64,000 nt of DNA. Origin: Pseudomonadota bacterium (lineage in GTDB: Bacteria; Pseudomonadota; Gammaproteobacteria; Steroidobacterales; Steroidobacteraceae). The position numbers and the translations under genes were made by a program. Shown here one piece after another: positions 1 to 7,533 of this stretch (position 1 is its first letter; each line of letters starts with the position of its first letter). The DNA is taken from positions 186,001 through 250,000 of the forward strand of contig JAPLSH010000004.1 in assembly GCA_026398735.1 (NCBI GenBank), in the 5' to 3' direction. The notes below the pieces were generated by a model that saw only the letters and a list, made by a program, of their open reading frames with translations, ran no database searches and had not been told where the DNA came from.

Positions 1-126
1 TGTGCCGAGGCAGGCGGATTGTCTGTTGCTTATTGCGCCAAGCCTGCCGTTCGTGCGCAGGCGATGGTATCCATCAACAGCGCTGGACTTGAGCAGCTCT
101 TGGAACTGTTCGTCACTCGTATTTAG
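1..126 (+). CDS. serB: Phosphoserine phosphatase SerB, C-terminal fragment
   Basis: Frame 1 is open from the first base to a TAG at 124-126 and encodes 41 residues. The segment SVAYCAKPAVRAQA followed by an amphipathic GLEQLLELF tail resembles the end of SerB, the HAD-family enzyme that makes serine from phosphoserine, where AYHAKPxVRAQA is typical. The catalytic DxD motif lies outside the window. SerB usually has His in AYHAKP and here it is Cys. A weak hairpin (GGCAAA/TTTGCC, about 128-149) follows the stop. The family call is reasonable, but only the tail is visible. Confidence 0.72.
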   Translation, partial: CAEAGGLSVAYCAKPAVRAQAMVSINSAGLEQLLELFVTRI

Positions 127-184
127 CGGCAAATGCAGCCGTTTTGCCCGCAGCTATCGATGCCCCAGTGATTTAGCGTGATTC

Positions 185-228
185 GTGAGATACGCCTTGG
201 TTGACATTTGTATCTCACGGGATACACT
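185..228 (+). promoter_or_regulatory. Operator/promoter region of the first toxin-antitoxin pair
   Basis: A perfect 9-bp inverted repeat, GTGAGATAC (185-193) and GTATCTCAC (210-218), has 16 bp between its arms. The right arm also forms a smaller dyad, GTATC (210-214) with GATAC (221-225). A promoter-like TTGACA (201-206), 16 bp, TACACT (223-228) is interleaved with the repeats. Toxin-antitoxin operons are commonly repressed by the antitoxin binding such repeats. If this promoter is used, transcription would start near 235, just past the best toxin start, so the promoter reading and the start codon are in tension. Confidence 0.55.
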
Positions 229-533
229 TGTTTTCACTCGTTGAAGTTACAGCCCAATATTTGGCATGGCTTGAGGGTTTGCAGGATCCAACAGTCCGTG
301 CCCGAGTTCGCGTCAGAGTGGACAGGATGGTGTACGGCAATCCTGGGCATCACCGGGTGCTGGCCGGCGGCCTAGTAGAGTTGAAGTTTGATTTCGGTGC
401 CGGCTACCGCGTTTATTTCAAGGTGCTGAGCCCGAACAGACTTGTGGTTTTGATGGGTGGTGACAAGAAGTCCCAACGAGATGACATTCTCAAGGCCAGA
501 TTGCTGGCCTCTTCATTGGAAGCCCCGCCATGA
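228..533 (+). CDS. RelE/ParE-superfamily addiction module toxin
   Basis: A small basic protein of about 101 residues. It has the pattern of the addiction-module killer family (COG3657-like, RelE/ParE/HigB fold): an AWLEGLQD helix, VDRMVYGNPG, ELKFDFGAGYRVYF, and a VVLMGGDKKSQRDDI tail. Members are usually ribosome-dependent mRNA interferases that halt translation when the antitoxin is lost. The frame is open from a TTG at 201, but homologous proteins start about where TTG 228 falls, so 228 is chosen; neither start has a strong Shine-Dalgarno. The stop overlaps the antitoxin start by 4 bp (ATGA). Toxin-first order is typical of HigBA-like loci. Confidence 0.82.
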   Translation: MFSLVEVTAQYLAWLEGLQDPTVRARVRVRVDRMVYGNPGHHRVLAGGLVELKFDFGAGYRVYFKVLSPNRLVVLMGGDKKSQRDDILKARLLASSLEAPP

Positions 534-844
534 GCAAAGCAATACGTAAATGCAATTCGGTCAAAACCGTCAAATATGATGTGGCGTTGCAGCTCAACTC
601 ACCAATTGAAAGAGCTGCTTACCTCAAGGCATGGCTGGACGAAGCGCCCGAGGATGCGTCTGGGTTTCTTCGCGCACTAGGCGATGTGGCACGAGCTCAT
701 GGCATGGCGCGGGTTGCCCGTGATACTGGATTGGGCAGGGAAAGCTTGTACAAGTCTCTGTGTGTCACCGGCAATCCAAGTTTCGCTACTGTCTTGAAAA
801 TCGCCAAGGCGCTTGGAGTTAAGTTGCATGCTGAATTGGCGTGA
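530..844 (+). CDS. Addiction module antidote protein (HTH antitoxin)
   Basis: 104 residues. The C-terminal half is a Cro/cI-like helix-turn-helix: VARAHGMARVARDTGLGRESLYKS is the DNA-binding part and NPSFATVLKIAKALGVKL the following helices. This matches the COG3636-type antidote that pairs with COG3657 toxins. The N-terminal half (SPIERAAYLKAWLDEAPED) is the usual linker and helix thought to contact the toxin. The start ATG at 530 overlaps the toxin stop. The protein should neutralise the toxin and repress the operon through the inverted repeats at 185-225. Confidence 0.85.
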   Translation: MSKAIRKCNSVKTVKYDVALQLNSPIERAAYLKAWLDEAPEDASGFLRALGDVARAHGMARVARDTGLGRESLYKSLCVTGNPSFATVLKIAKALGVKLHAELA

Positions 845-896
845 CGGCGCCTCACCCCCAGCAGCGCACCTACTGACAGTGCGCGCGAAGGCTGCA

Positions 897-1124
897 TCAG
901 CTCTTCTTGTACGTGATCTTCTGCGTGCCGCCTGCGCAGCTGCCGATCACTTTGGCATCGCCGACGGCATCATTGGCGAGTGCCTCCAGCGTATAGCCTT
1001 TGACGCCTTTGGCATCGAGCTTGGCGGCGATTTCAGCTTTGAGTTCTTCGCAGGGTTTGCCCGCCGCAAAGGCCTGGGGCGCAACCAGCAGCGATAGGGC
1101 AGCAAGGGCGATGACTTTGGACAT
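897..1124 (-). CDS. DUF1161 small periplasmic protein
   Basis: 75 residues. An N-terminal signal peptide (SKVIALAALSLLVAPQAFAA) precedes a mature domain with KPCEELKAEIAAKLDAKGV and DAKVIGSCAGGTQKITYKK. This is the two-cysteine pattern of DUF1161, a short exported family of unknown role in Pseudomonas and relatives. The two cysteines probably form a disulfide. An upstream in-frame ATG exists at 1136, but a GGAGGT Shine-Dalgarno at 1129-1134 (complement) sits 4 bases before ATG 1124, so 1124 is the start. The gene is monocistronic and divergent from the next one. Confidence 0.85.
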   Translation of the reverse strand: MSKVIALAALSLLVAPQAFAAGKPCEELKAEIAAKLDAKGVKGYTLEALANDAVGDAKVIGSCAGGTQKITYKKS

Positions 1125-1196
1125 GGCGACCTCCACTGGGGTTAACGGACGTATTCAGTGTACGCTCGATACAGGCAACTCATGCGCGGAGGGTGC

Positions 1197-1964
1197 ATGG
1201 CAACGCTTCGTCGATGGCACAAGAGCGCACTGGCTTTGCTACTGGCAACTGCTGCGGGCACAGCTTGGGTAGCCGTTGCGGCTGCGCCCTCGGCCACAGC
1301 CGACGCGCGGGCAGAGTTCCACTTCGCGCGACTCATTTATACGGACTTGCCCAACTACGGTCGCTTTCGCGGCGGTTGGTGGCGCCAGGACTGGCCAGAA
1401 GCCGAGATCCATTTCAGTGAAAATCTTCGTCGGCTAACCCGTATCAATACCGGTGAGCCGGTCGCAGTGCGGCTGACCGACGATGCCGTGTTTGATGTGC
1501 CGTTTTTGTACGCGACTCAAGTCGGCTACTGGGACCTCAGCGACGTCGAAATCGCACGGTTGCGCGAATATCTGCTGCGCGGCGGCTTGCTGATGGGTGA
1601 CGACTTTTGGGGCGAGAACGAGCGGGCCGTGCTGGAGGCCACGATGGCACAGGTGTTCCCCGACAGGGCCATGGTCGACATACCAGCCAACGATCCTATT
1701 TTGCATGTGGTGTTCAGCGTCAACGAGTTCACGCAGGTGCCTGGCCTGCGGCATGTAGGTCGCCGTGGTGTTGCGCAAGGCTTACCGGCACCGCGCTGGC
1801 GCGGCATCTATGACGACAACGGCCGTTTGATGGTAGCGATGAGCTACAACCAGGATGTGGGTGACAGTTGGGAAGAAGCCGACAACCCCTACTATCCCGA
1901 ACCGATGACTGCACTGGGCTATCGCTTGGGTATTAACTACATCACTTATTCGATGACCCATTAA
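1197..1964 (+). CDS. DUF4159 domain-containing exported protein
   Basis: 255 residues. A signal peptide or signal anchor (KSALALLLATAAGTAWVAVAA) is followed by FHFARLIYTDLPNYG, GGWWRQDWPEAEIHF, an aromatic-rich VPFLYATQVGYWDLS, then LREYLLRGGLLMGDDFWG and the C-terminal MTALGYRLGINYITYSMTH. This pattern identifies DUF4159, a Rossmann-like flavodoxin/GATase-type fold of unknown function often found near MoxR/DUF58 gene sets. No such partners are here. GGAGGG at 1188-1193 supports ATG 1197 over upstream in-frame ATGs. One base separates its stop from the next gene. Confidence 0.82.
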   Translation: MATLRRWHKSALALLLATAAGTAWVAVAAAPSATADARAEFHFARLIYTDLPNYGRFRGGWWRQDWPEAEIHFSENLRRLTRINTGEPVAVRLTDDAVFDVPFLYATQVGYWDLSDVEIARLREYLLRGGLLMGDDFWGENERAVLEATMAQVFPDRAMVDIPANDPILHVVFSVNEFTQVPGLRHVGRRGVAQGLPAPRWRGIYDDNGRLMVAMSYNQDVGDSWEEADNPYYPEPMTALGYRLGINYITYSMTH

Positions 1965-1965
1965 A

Positions 1966-2244
1966 ATGATTCGCTCCAGCCATATAGTTCTTGGTGTGCT
2001 GCTGGCGTTGCCAGGCTGTGCGGCAGAGATAGGCAGTCCCGTAACACCACCGCGGGTTGGTATTCCCAACCCAGCCTCAGTCAACTGCATCAAACAAGGC
2101 GGCCGCCTGGAGCTGCGCTCAAGCGCCAATGGTGGCTCCTATGGTGTGTGTCTGTTCAGCGGTGGACGCGAGTGCGAGGAATGGGCGCTGTTTCGCGGCG
2201 AGTGTCCGGTCGGCGGCCTGCCCATCACGCGCAAGGTGAAATAG
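1966..2244 (+). CDS. DUF333 lipoprotein
   Basis: 92 residues. The N terminus ends in an LPGC lipobox (Cys about residue 18), so the protein is probably lipid-anchored. The rest is one DUF333 unit: NPASVNCIKQGGRLELR, GSYGVCLFSGGRECEEWALFRGECP. DUF333 proteins (E. coli YoaF-like, sometimes labelled putative hemolysin) are small lipoproteins of unknown function. Start at 1966, one base after the DUF4159 stop; coupled translation is likely. The MBL-fold gene starts 2 bp downstream. Confidence 0.85.
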   Translation: MIRSSHIVLGVLLALPGCAAEIGSPVTPPRVGIPNPASVNCIKQGGRLELRSSANGGSYGVCLFSGGRECEEWALFRGECPVGGLPITRKVK

Positions 2245-2246
2245 AA

Positions 2247-3152
2247 ATGCGCAACATTCTCGGCAAGCTCGCAGTACAAACAGTGCGTGAGGGCGATGGG
2301 CAGATGCCGATGCAGTTCGCGCTGTGCGGAGGCGTGCAGGCACAGGATCTGGCCGAGCTCAAACAGTGGTATTGGAGCGAGGAGCTGACCGACGATCCGG
2401 CCACAGCCGTATTTCGCATCGAGGTGCGCAGCTTTGTGCTGCAGGTCGATGGCCTCAACGTGCTGGTGGACAGCTGCTGTGGCAATGGCAAAACCCGCAG
2501 CGTGCCTTGGGCCCACCAGCTGCAAACCGACTGGCTGCAGGCATTGGGTCGTACCGGACTGTCACCGGCAGATATCCATCTGGTGCTGTGCACCCATCTG
2601 CATGCCGATCATGTGGGCTGGAACACGCAGCTGCGCGATGGTCGCTGGGTACCCACCTTCCCCAATGCGCGCTATGTCTTCAGCCGCAAGGACCACGAGT
2701 TTTTCAGCACGCAGACCCACGAGGCCCACAACCGTGAGGCCTATATCGATTCGGTATTGCCGGTTATCGAAAGTGGGCAGGCCGACATCGTGGAAAGCGA
2801 TCACTGCGTACATCGTGAGATCGAAGACGGCATTTGGCTTCAGGACGCAGCAGGTCATTCGCCCGGCTGTGTGGTGGTCAATGCAAAGCGCGGCGGGGCA
2901 CAGGCCATGTTCATGGGCGACGTACTGCACCACCCGATGCAGGTAGTCCGCCCGGATCTGCCGTTTTTTGCCGACGAAGTGCCAGCCGAAGCCTGTGCAA
3001 CACGCCAGCGTTTGCTGGCAGAGGCCGCAGATAAGGGCGCAGTGATGTTCCCGGCACACTTCCCCGACGCACCGGGCGGGCGAGTGCTGCGCGCAGGGCG
3101 CGGCTTCGCCTATGACTTCCTGCAGCCGGGGCGCGGCCGCGGTACTACTTAA
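2247..3152 (+). CDS. MBL-fold metallo-hydrolase
   Basis: 301 residues with the full metallo-beta-lactamase metal-site set: CTHLHADHVGW (HxHxDH), AAGHSPGC (third His), MGDVLHHP (bridging Asp) and FPAHFPD (last His). The layout resembles N-acyl-homoserine-lactonase or other broad-specificity hydrolases of the superfamily. The substrate cannot be read from sequence. No signal peptide is seen, so it is cytoplasmic. The frame extends upstream to 2148 inside the DUF333 gene, but ATG 2247 follows AAGGTG and lines up with the family start. The 3' end overlaps the convergent gene by 8 bp. Confidence 0.86.
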   Translation: MRNILGKLAVQTVREGDGQMPMQFALCGGVQAQDLAELKQWYWSEELTDDPATAVFRIEVRSFVLQVDGLNVLVDSCCGNGKTRSVPWAHQLQTDWLQALGRTGLSPADIHLVLCTHLHADHVGWNTQLRDGRWVPTFPNARYVFSRKDHEFFSTQTHEAHNREAYIDSVLPVIESGQADIVESDHCVHREIEDGIWLQDAAGHSPGCVVVNAKRGGAQAMFMGDVLHHPMQVVRPDLPFFADEVPAEACATRQRLLAEAADKGAVMFPAHFPDAPGGRVLRAGRGFAYDFLQPGRGRGTT

Positions 3153-3759
3153 GGTTGATGATCCAGCGGAAGGTCGAATCCACACCCGGCGGCAGGTGCT
3201 TACGAGCCGTCCAGGTCTTCTGGATGCACTCGGTTACGCTGCCTTCGGGCAAAAACAAGGAGCGCGCTTCAGTGCCATCGGCGCGCACCACCACAAAAAA
3301 CACCAAGGGCACTTTGCTGTCTTTGGCTGCCGGCGGCACACACTTTTGCAGCGCGCCACTCTTGGCAAAGGCGTCGACTATCGAGCGATGCGTGGTCTTG
3401 CCAAGGTCGGTGGCCACGCTCTTGAGCGCATCGGCGTCCAGCTTGGCCACGTACGCCGAGTCGGCCAATTCATAAAACCGCTGGCTGCCGTCGGTCTGCC
3501 ACTCAAAGCGATACAGGGGTCGCTCCGCGCTGGGCTGCTCGCCCTCGCGAGCCGGGCGCAACACCACACTGCCCGGCGCTGCGGTATCAAACAACACTGT
3601 CTTGCCCGGATCGACCCCAGCGGCCACGTCGATTTTGGCGTTGGCCGGCAACGGTGGCGGCCTACCTGCAAAGCTGAAGTTGAGTGTGCCAGCAGCGTCG
3701 GCACACAGCGGCGACAGGCTGGCAATCAAGGTCAGGCAAACACGGGCGACTTGGCGCAT
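3145..3759 (-). CDS. Exported protein of unknown function
   Basis: 204 residues with a clear signal peptide (RQVARVCLTLIASLSPLCADAA). I do not recognise a named domain. The mature part has a proline-rich start (FAGRPPPLPANAKIDV), a Cys in LQKCVPP and another in VTECIQKTW, and a C-terminal RWIINL strand, suggesting a beta-rich periplasmic protein with one disulfide. A TonB C-terminal-like reading (VPLVFFVVVRADG, TECIQKTW) is possible but weak. It runs towards the MBL gene and overlaps its stop. YkgJ lies 30 bp upstream on the same strand, so the two may be co-transcribed. Confidence 0.6.
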   Translation of the reverse strand: MRQVARVCLTLIASLSPLCADAAGTLNFSFAGRPPPLPANAKIDVAAGVDPGKTVLFDTAAPGSVVLRPAREGEQPSAERPLYRFEWQTDGSQRFYELADSAYVAKLDADALKSVATDLGKTTHRSIVDAFAKSGALQKCVPPAAKDSKVPLVFFVVVRADGTEARSLFLPEGSVTECIQKTWTARKHLPPGVDSTFRWIINLK

Positions 3760-3789
3760 GACAGGCTCCCGAACAAACCAAGGGGCAGA

Positions 3790-4416
3790 TTAAGTGTCTG
3801 CACCTTGGTCGAACTGGCGAGCGGCTGCCGCGACGTCTGTCGCAAGTTGCGCATCGGTTGCGGGCGCGTCCGCGTCAGGCAGGAACAGCGGCCAGCACTT
3901 GAGCGCCAGCACTGCCACGCCCGTGGGTGCACGTGGCCACTGCGGCGCAACGGGTGTACCTGCCACGCGGGTAATAAAGGCTGCCGCTGCCTGCACCGCG
4001 GCATGGGCCTGTTGCGCCGCCTCGTCGGCATAGTCAAAGCGCCAAGCTTGCACCCGCTGGGTAATGACCTGCCGCTGCGAGCCACCCGGCAGCAAACCCC
4101 CTGCAGCAAACACCCGGCAGTCGTAATCACGGCAAGTCTGGGGACGCTGGGCGTACACGCTGCAGTTGCCGTCGCGCAGCATGGGGCAGGTGCCGTCGTC
4201 GCGGGCTGTCATGTACTGCAGCCCGTTAGCCTGGGCCAAAAATTGCGGGGATACCCGCTGGGCGACCACTGCGTCACCCGTACGCAACACGATCGGATAG
4301 CCCGACACGCAGCAGCCCCGGCAGTCACCGCAGGGCACATCGGTACCACCCTGCCCGCGCAACGCCGCCTGCATCTGCGTCAGCCACTGGCCGAACTCGC
4401 CTGCAGCGACGCTCAC
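3790..4416 (-). CDS. YkgJ family cysteine cluster protein
   Basis: 208 residues. The cysteine signature CGDCRGCC (about residues 29-36), then CPMLRDGNCSVYAQRPQTCRDYDCR, is that of the YkgJ/UPF0153 family, which binds zinc or an iron-sulfur cluster. The function is unknown, and some members resemble flagellin N-methylase FliB. The C-terminal Ala-rich helices (AAVQAAAAF, TDVAAAARQFD) are specific to this subgroup. It has no signal peptide. It lies upstream of the exported unknown on the minus strand. Confidence 0.83.
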   Translation of the reverse strand: MSVAAGEFGQWLTQMQAALRGQGGTDVPCGDCRGCCVSGYPIVLRTGDAVVAQRVSPQFLAQANGLQYMTARDDGTCPMLRDGNCSVYAQRPQTCRDYDCRVFAAGGLLPGGSQRQVITQRVQAWRFDYADEAAQQAHAAVQAAAAFITRVAGTPVAPQWPRAPTGVAVLALKCWPLFLPDADAPATDAQLATDVAAAARQFDQGADT

Positions 4417-4595
4417 CGGACTACCCGCAGGTCCGGTGACAAGACAAACAAGGTGGTTATCAGCAGCGACAGCATGGGTAAGCCGGGGCGGTAGGGGTTA
4501 AGAAGGCTGGCCCCTGAGGGTTATGGAGGATTATTCTCCAGCTAGGCCCCTCGCGATATGGGGCATGCCTGTCACAGGCGGTTACCGGGGGATTC

Positions 4596-5966
4596 ATGGT
4601 GCGTTCAACACTCTCTGCCATCGTGCTGGCCGCGACTGCGGCCCTATGCACCGTGGCAGGTCCGGTTAACGCCCAACAGGTGGCCACTATCGGCTTCAAG
4701 AGCGTGGGTCGGGCCTGGCCGCTGGCCGCCGACTTGCGTCAATACGAGATCACGGGCGCCACAATCGTTGGCGCACGCAACACGCCGGGGACCTTTGTCG
4801 GGCTGGCTCGCGATGGCGCACCGCCGCCGGGCATCACGCCCCTGCCGATCGACCTGTTCACCTCCAAAGACTTTTACAAAGACAAGGCGCTGTGGACGGA
4901 CAAGCGCTACTTCCGCTGCAACAGCCCGGTCGCCATCGAAGAGCTGTGGGGCGCCGGCGGCCGCAGGCTGATTACCGATGCCGGTGCATCCAGCGCGCCC
5001 TGGGGTGATTGCAACCGCGATTACCCGCGTGAGGCCATCGTCAGCCCCTATCCGTTTAAAACTGCGCAAGCCCATTACGAGGCCTTGCTGGCAGAGACCA
5101 AAAAGCGTGGCGGCCCGACCAAACACACCTATGCCACCGTGCCCGGTGAATGGACCGGCCGCTACATGCATCCGGGGCGCACGCCGGGCAATGCTTACTG
5201 GTATCGCATGCGTCACAACCAGACGCCCACCATCCTGTCGCTGCTCACACCCGAGTATCAGCAGCGCATGGTGCAGCAGTCCTACCATGAGGGCACCACA
5301 GATCGGGCGCAGTGGCCCTCGCAGTACTGCCTGCCCGAAGGCTTCATGCGCCGTTGGCACGAGTTCGCCACCTGGGAGTGGCACGTCATGGTCACGCCAT
5401 CGATGGTGCAGATCCTCACCGGCGTGGCGCGCAACTTCATCACCAGCGTGCATATCGATCGCCAGTTCCGCATGGATGGCGCCGTGCCGCGATTGGGTGC
5501 TGACGTGCCGCGCTGGTATGGCGAGACCATCGGCTTCTGGGACAAGGACACACTCATCACCTGGACCTCCAACATTCAGGGCTGGGTGGTGCATGGCGCG
5601 TTTGAATATTCGAATAAGATGCAGACCCTAGAGATCTACACCGCCAACCGCGACGCCAAGGGCAAGTTTCTGGGCCTGAATCACGAAGCGATCTTTTATG
5701 ATCCTGAGTCGCTGGTGCAGCCTGTGCGTATCATCCGCAATCACATCAAGACCAGCGACTATGACCAAGGCGACCCCTACGTCTTCATCGACTGCGTACA
5801 GACTATCTTTCCAGTCAACGGCAAGGCCACGCCGGTGACGCCGGGCACACTCATAGAAATGCGAGTACCCGACATTTACGGTCGCCCCTGGGCTCAGACC
5901 TGGGAGCAGTATTTTGAGCAGGGCATGGAACGTCCGTCCAACGAAGACATCTTCAGCATCAAGTAG
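4596..5966 (+). CDS. Large exported protein of unknown function, first gene of the DUF6152/DUF6644 operon
   Basis: 456 residues. A signal peptide ends near AGPVNAQ (residue 27). No catalytic motif is recognisable. The mature protein is rich in Trp, Tyr and His, with blocks such as [40 protein letters not shown] and [10 protein letters not shown], and four mature cysteines (about 108, 139, 245, 400). Proteins with the [14 protein letters not shown] block occur with DUF6152 genes in steroid- and aromatic-degrading Proteobacteria, from memory and unchecked. GGGGGA at 4587-4592 precedes the ATG. The gene is 8 bp upstream of the DUF6152 gene and surely co-transcribed. It could be an extracytoplasmic oxidoreductase or binding protein. 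Confidence 0.7.
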   Translation: MVRSTLSAIVLAATAALCTVAGPVNAQQVATIGFKSVGRAWPLAADLRQYEITGATIVGARNTPGTFVGLARDGAPPPGITPLPIDLFTSKDFYKDKALWTDKRYFRCNSPVAIEELWGAGGRRLITDAGASSAPWGDCNRDYPREAIVSPYPFKTAQAHYEALLAETKKRGGPTKHTYATVPGEWTGRYMHPGRTPGNAYWYRMRHNQTPTILSLLTPEYQQRMVQQSYHEGTTDRAQWPSQYCLPEGFMRRWHEFATWEWHVMVTPSMVQILTGVARNFITSVHIDRQFRMDGAVPRLGADVPRWYGETIGFWDKDTLITWTSNIQGWVVHGAFEYSNKMQTLEIYTANRDAKGKFLGLNHEAIFYDPESLVQPVRIIRNHIKTSDYDQGDPYVFIDCVQTIFPVNGKATPVTPGTLIEMRVPDIYGRPWAQTWEQYFEQGMERPSNEDIFSIK

Positions 5967-5974
5967 GCAAACAC

Positions 5975-6466
5975 ATGAACACCACTTCACGCTTTCGTCG
6001 CATCTCCGTTGCAGCGCTGCTCATCGGCGCAGCAGCTGCCATGCCCGCACTGGCACACCATTCCTTTGCCATCTTCAACATGGAACAGACCCGTGTCTTT
6101 ACCGGCGTAGTCACGCGTATCAACCCCGATGCCAATCACCTGCAGATCTTCTTTGCACCCATGAATGAGGACCGCAAGGGCGTGATGCGCAGCGAAGATG
6201 GCAAGCCAGTGGTTTGGGCCGTCGAAATGGCTGGCTCTGCACAAGCCGCCACTCAGGGCGTTTCTGTCAGCAGCCTGCCGCCCGGCACCTATATCAGCGT
6301 TGCGCTGCATCCGCTGCGCACTGGTGAAGCTGCCGGCAGCCGCGCCGAAACCGGCGCCATCTTCCGCTGCCCCGACAAGAAGGCCCCGGCGGCAGGCAAG
6401 CATTGCGACAGCGTTGAAGGCCGTCTGGCCTTTGGCGAGGGCGCACTGGCACAGCCTAAGAACTGA
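5975..6466 (+). CDS. DUF6152 family periplasmic protein
   Basis: 163 residues. The signal peptide is RISVAALLIGAAAAMPALA, with predicted cleavage just before HHSFAIFNMEQ. The HHSF start and the TRVFTGVVTRINPDANHLQIFF strand pattern are hallmarks of DUF6152, a small beta-barrel family. If cleavage occurs after ALA, the mature protein begins His-His, a possible metal-binding N terminus. Two cysteines sit near the C terminus (FRCPDKK, KHCDS). It is the second gene of the operon and the next gene follows by 6 bp. The function is unknown. Confidence 0.82.
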   Translation: MNTTSRFRRISVAALLIGAAAAMPALAHHSFAIFNMEQTRVFTGVVTRINPDANHLQIFFAPMNEDRKGVMRSEDGKPVVWAVEMAGSAQAATQGVSVSSLPPGTYISVALHPLRTGEAAGSRAETGAIFRCPDKKAPAAGKHCDSVEGRLAFGEGALAQPKN

Positions 6467-6472
6467 TCACCC

Positions 6473-6958
6473 GTGGAGCAGTTCGCGCAGTGGCTGCAGG
6501 CCACGCAGCTGAGCGTCGCGATCCAGTCCACCACCTGGCTGATCCCGCTACTGCAATCGATCCACATCGTCATGATCGGTGTGGTGTTCGTGGCAGTGCT
6601 GCTGCTGGTGCTGCGCGTGCTGGGCGTGGCCCGCACTGATGAGCCCCCCTCTGTTGTGTGGGCTCACTTTGCACCGTGGATCAAGCGTGGCGTAACGGTA
6701 CTGGCACTGACAGGCTTAGTGCTCATCATCAGCGAGCCGGTGCGTGAGTTCACCGCCCTGAGCTTCTGGCTCAAGATGCTGCTGCTGGCGCTGGGCATCG
6801 CCTCCATTGCGGCGCTGGGTAGCGCGTTACGGCGCGACGGTGCAGCAAGCCGCCCTCTGGCAGTGTTCACCCTACTGCTGTGGTTGGCAGTCATCTTCCT
6901 TGGCCGCGCCATCGCCTACGACGTCGAAGTCTGGGGCGCACTCTCCTTCAAGGCCTGA
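6473..6958 (+). CDS. Integral membrane protein, DUF6644-like (first copy)
   Basis: 161 residues with about four hydrophobic segments: 21-45 (LIPLLQSIHIVMIGVVFVAV), 73-90, 98-116 and 128-146. It starts with GTG at 6473, 6 bp after the DUF6152 stop. The SIHIVMIGVVFVAVLLLVLRVLG segment corresponds to the TM1 His motif (HVIAAATVFGTVLVVDLRLLG) in the neighbour at 6981, so the two are probably divergent paralogues. Conserved His and Arg in membrane helices suggest haem or ion handling, but this is inference. Confidence 0.7.
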   Translation: MEQFAQWLQATQLSVAIQSTTWLIPLLQSIHIVMIGVVFVAVLLLVLRVLGVARTDEPPSVVWAHFAPWIKRGVTVLALTGLVLIISEPVREFTALSFWLKMLLLALGIASIAALGSALRRDGAASRPLAVFTLLLWLAVIFLGRAIAYDVEVWGALSFKA

Positions 6959-6980
6959 CCAGGCAGCACACGGAACCGAC

Positions 6981-7523
6981 ATGGATCTGCACGATATCGC
7001 CCTGGCCGTGGGCAACTCTGGACTCGGCGAATGGATGCGCACCAACGTGCGGGCCATGCCCATCGTCGAGGCACTGCATGTGATAGCCGCAGCCACGGTG
7101 TTTGGCACCGTGCTGGTGGTGGATCTGCGCTTGCTGGGTCTGCCCGACCTCAAGCGCGCAGTAACGCGCATCAGCGGCGAAATGCTGCACTTCACGTGGG
7201 CGGCTTTTGGTCTGGCCGTCATCACCGGCGTGATGATGTTTGCCGCCAATGCCAACACCTACTATGGCAACACCGAATTTCGCATCAAGCTGCTGGCGCT
7301 GGCTGCAGCCGGCGTGAATATGGCCCTCTTCCATTTCGGCGCATTTCGCAGCGTTGCGCAGTGGGACAGCAATCAGGTCTCGCCGCGTGCTGCGAAGGTG
7401 GCTGCTGCACTGTCGATCCTGCTGTGGGTGGGCGTTATTTTTGTGGCCCGCTGGATCGGCTTCACCAAGGGCTATGACTTTTCAGTGCCCGATAACATCG
7501 ATCTGGATCTGACTATCCCCTAG
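6981..7523 (+). CDS. Integral membrane protein, DUF6644 family (second copy)
   Basis: 180 residues. The family pattern is clear: EALHVIAAATVFGTVLVVDLRLLGL in TM1, a second helix around HFTWAAFGLAVITGVMMFA, then YGNTEFRIKLLALAAAGVNMALFHF and a last helix SILLWVGVIFVARWIGF. DUF6644 proteins are four-helix membrane proteins of unknown role. The frame extends upstream, but ATG 6981 fits the family start. Conserved His residues lie in the helices (LHVIAA, LHFTW, LFHFGAF). It is the last gene of the four-gene operon and ends 10 bp from convergent mscS. Confidence 0.8.
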   Translation: MDLHDIALAVGNSGLGEWMRTNVRAMPIVEALHVIAAATVFGTVLVVDLRLLGLPDLKRAVTRISGEMLHFTWAAFGLAVITGVMMFAANANTYYGNTEFRIKLLALAAAGVNMALFHFGAFRSVAQWDSNQVSPRAAKVAAALSILLWVGVIFVARWIGFTKGYDFSVPDNIDLDLTIP

Positions 7524-7533
7524 CGCAGCACGC

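Noticed and set aside
3112-4494. 460-codon plus-strand open frame opposite the exported unknown and YkgJ genes
   Set aside because: Antisense to two well-supported genes with clear signal peptide and cysteine motifs; no domain or start signal of its own.
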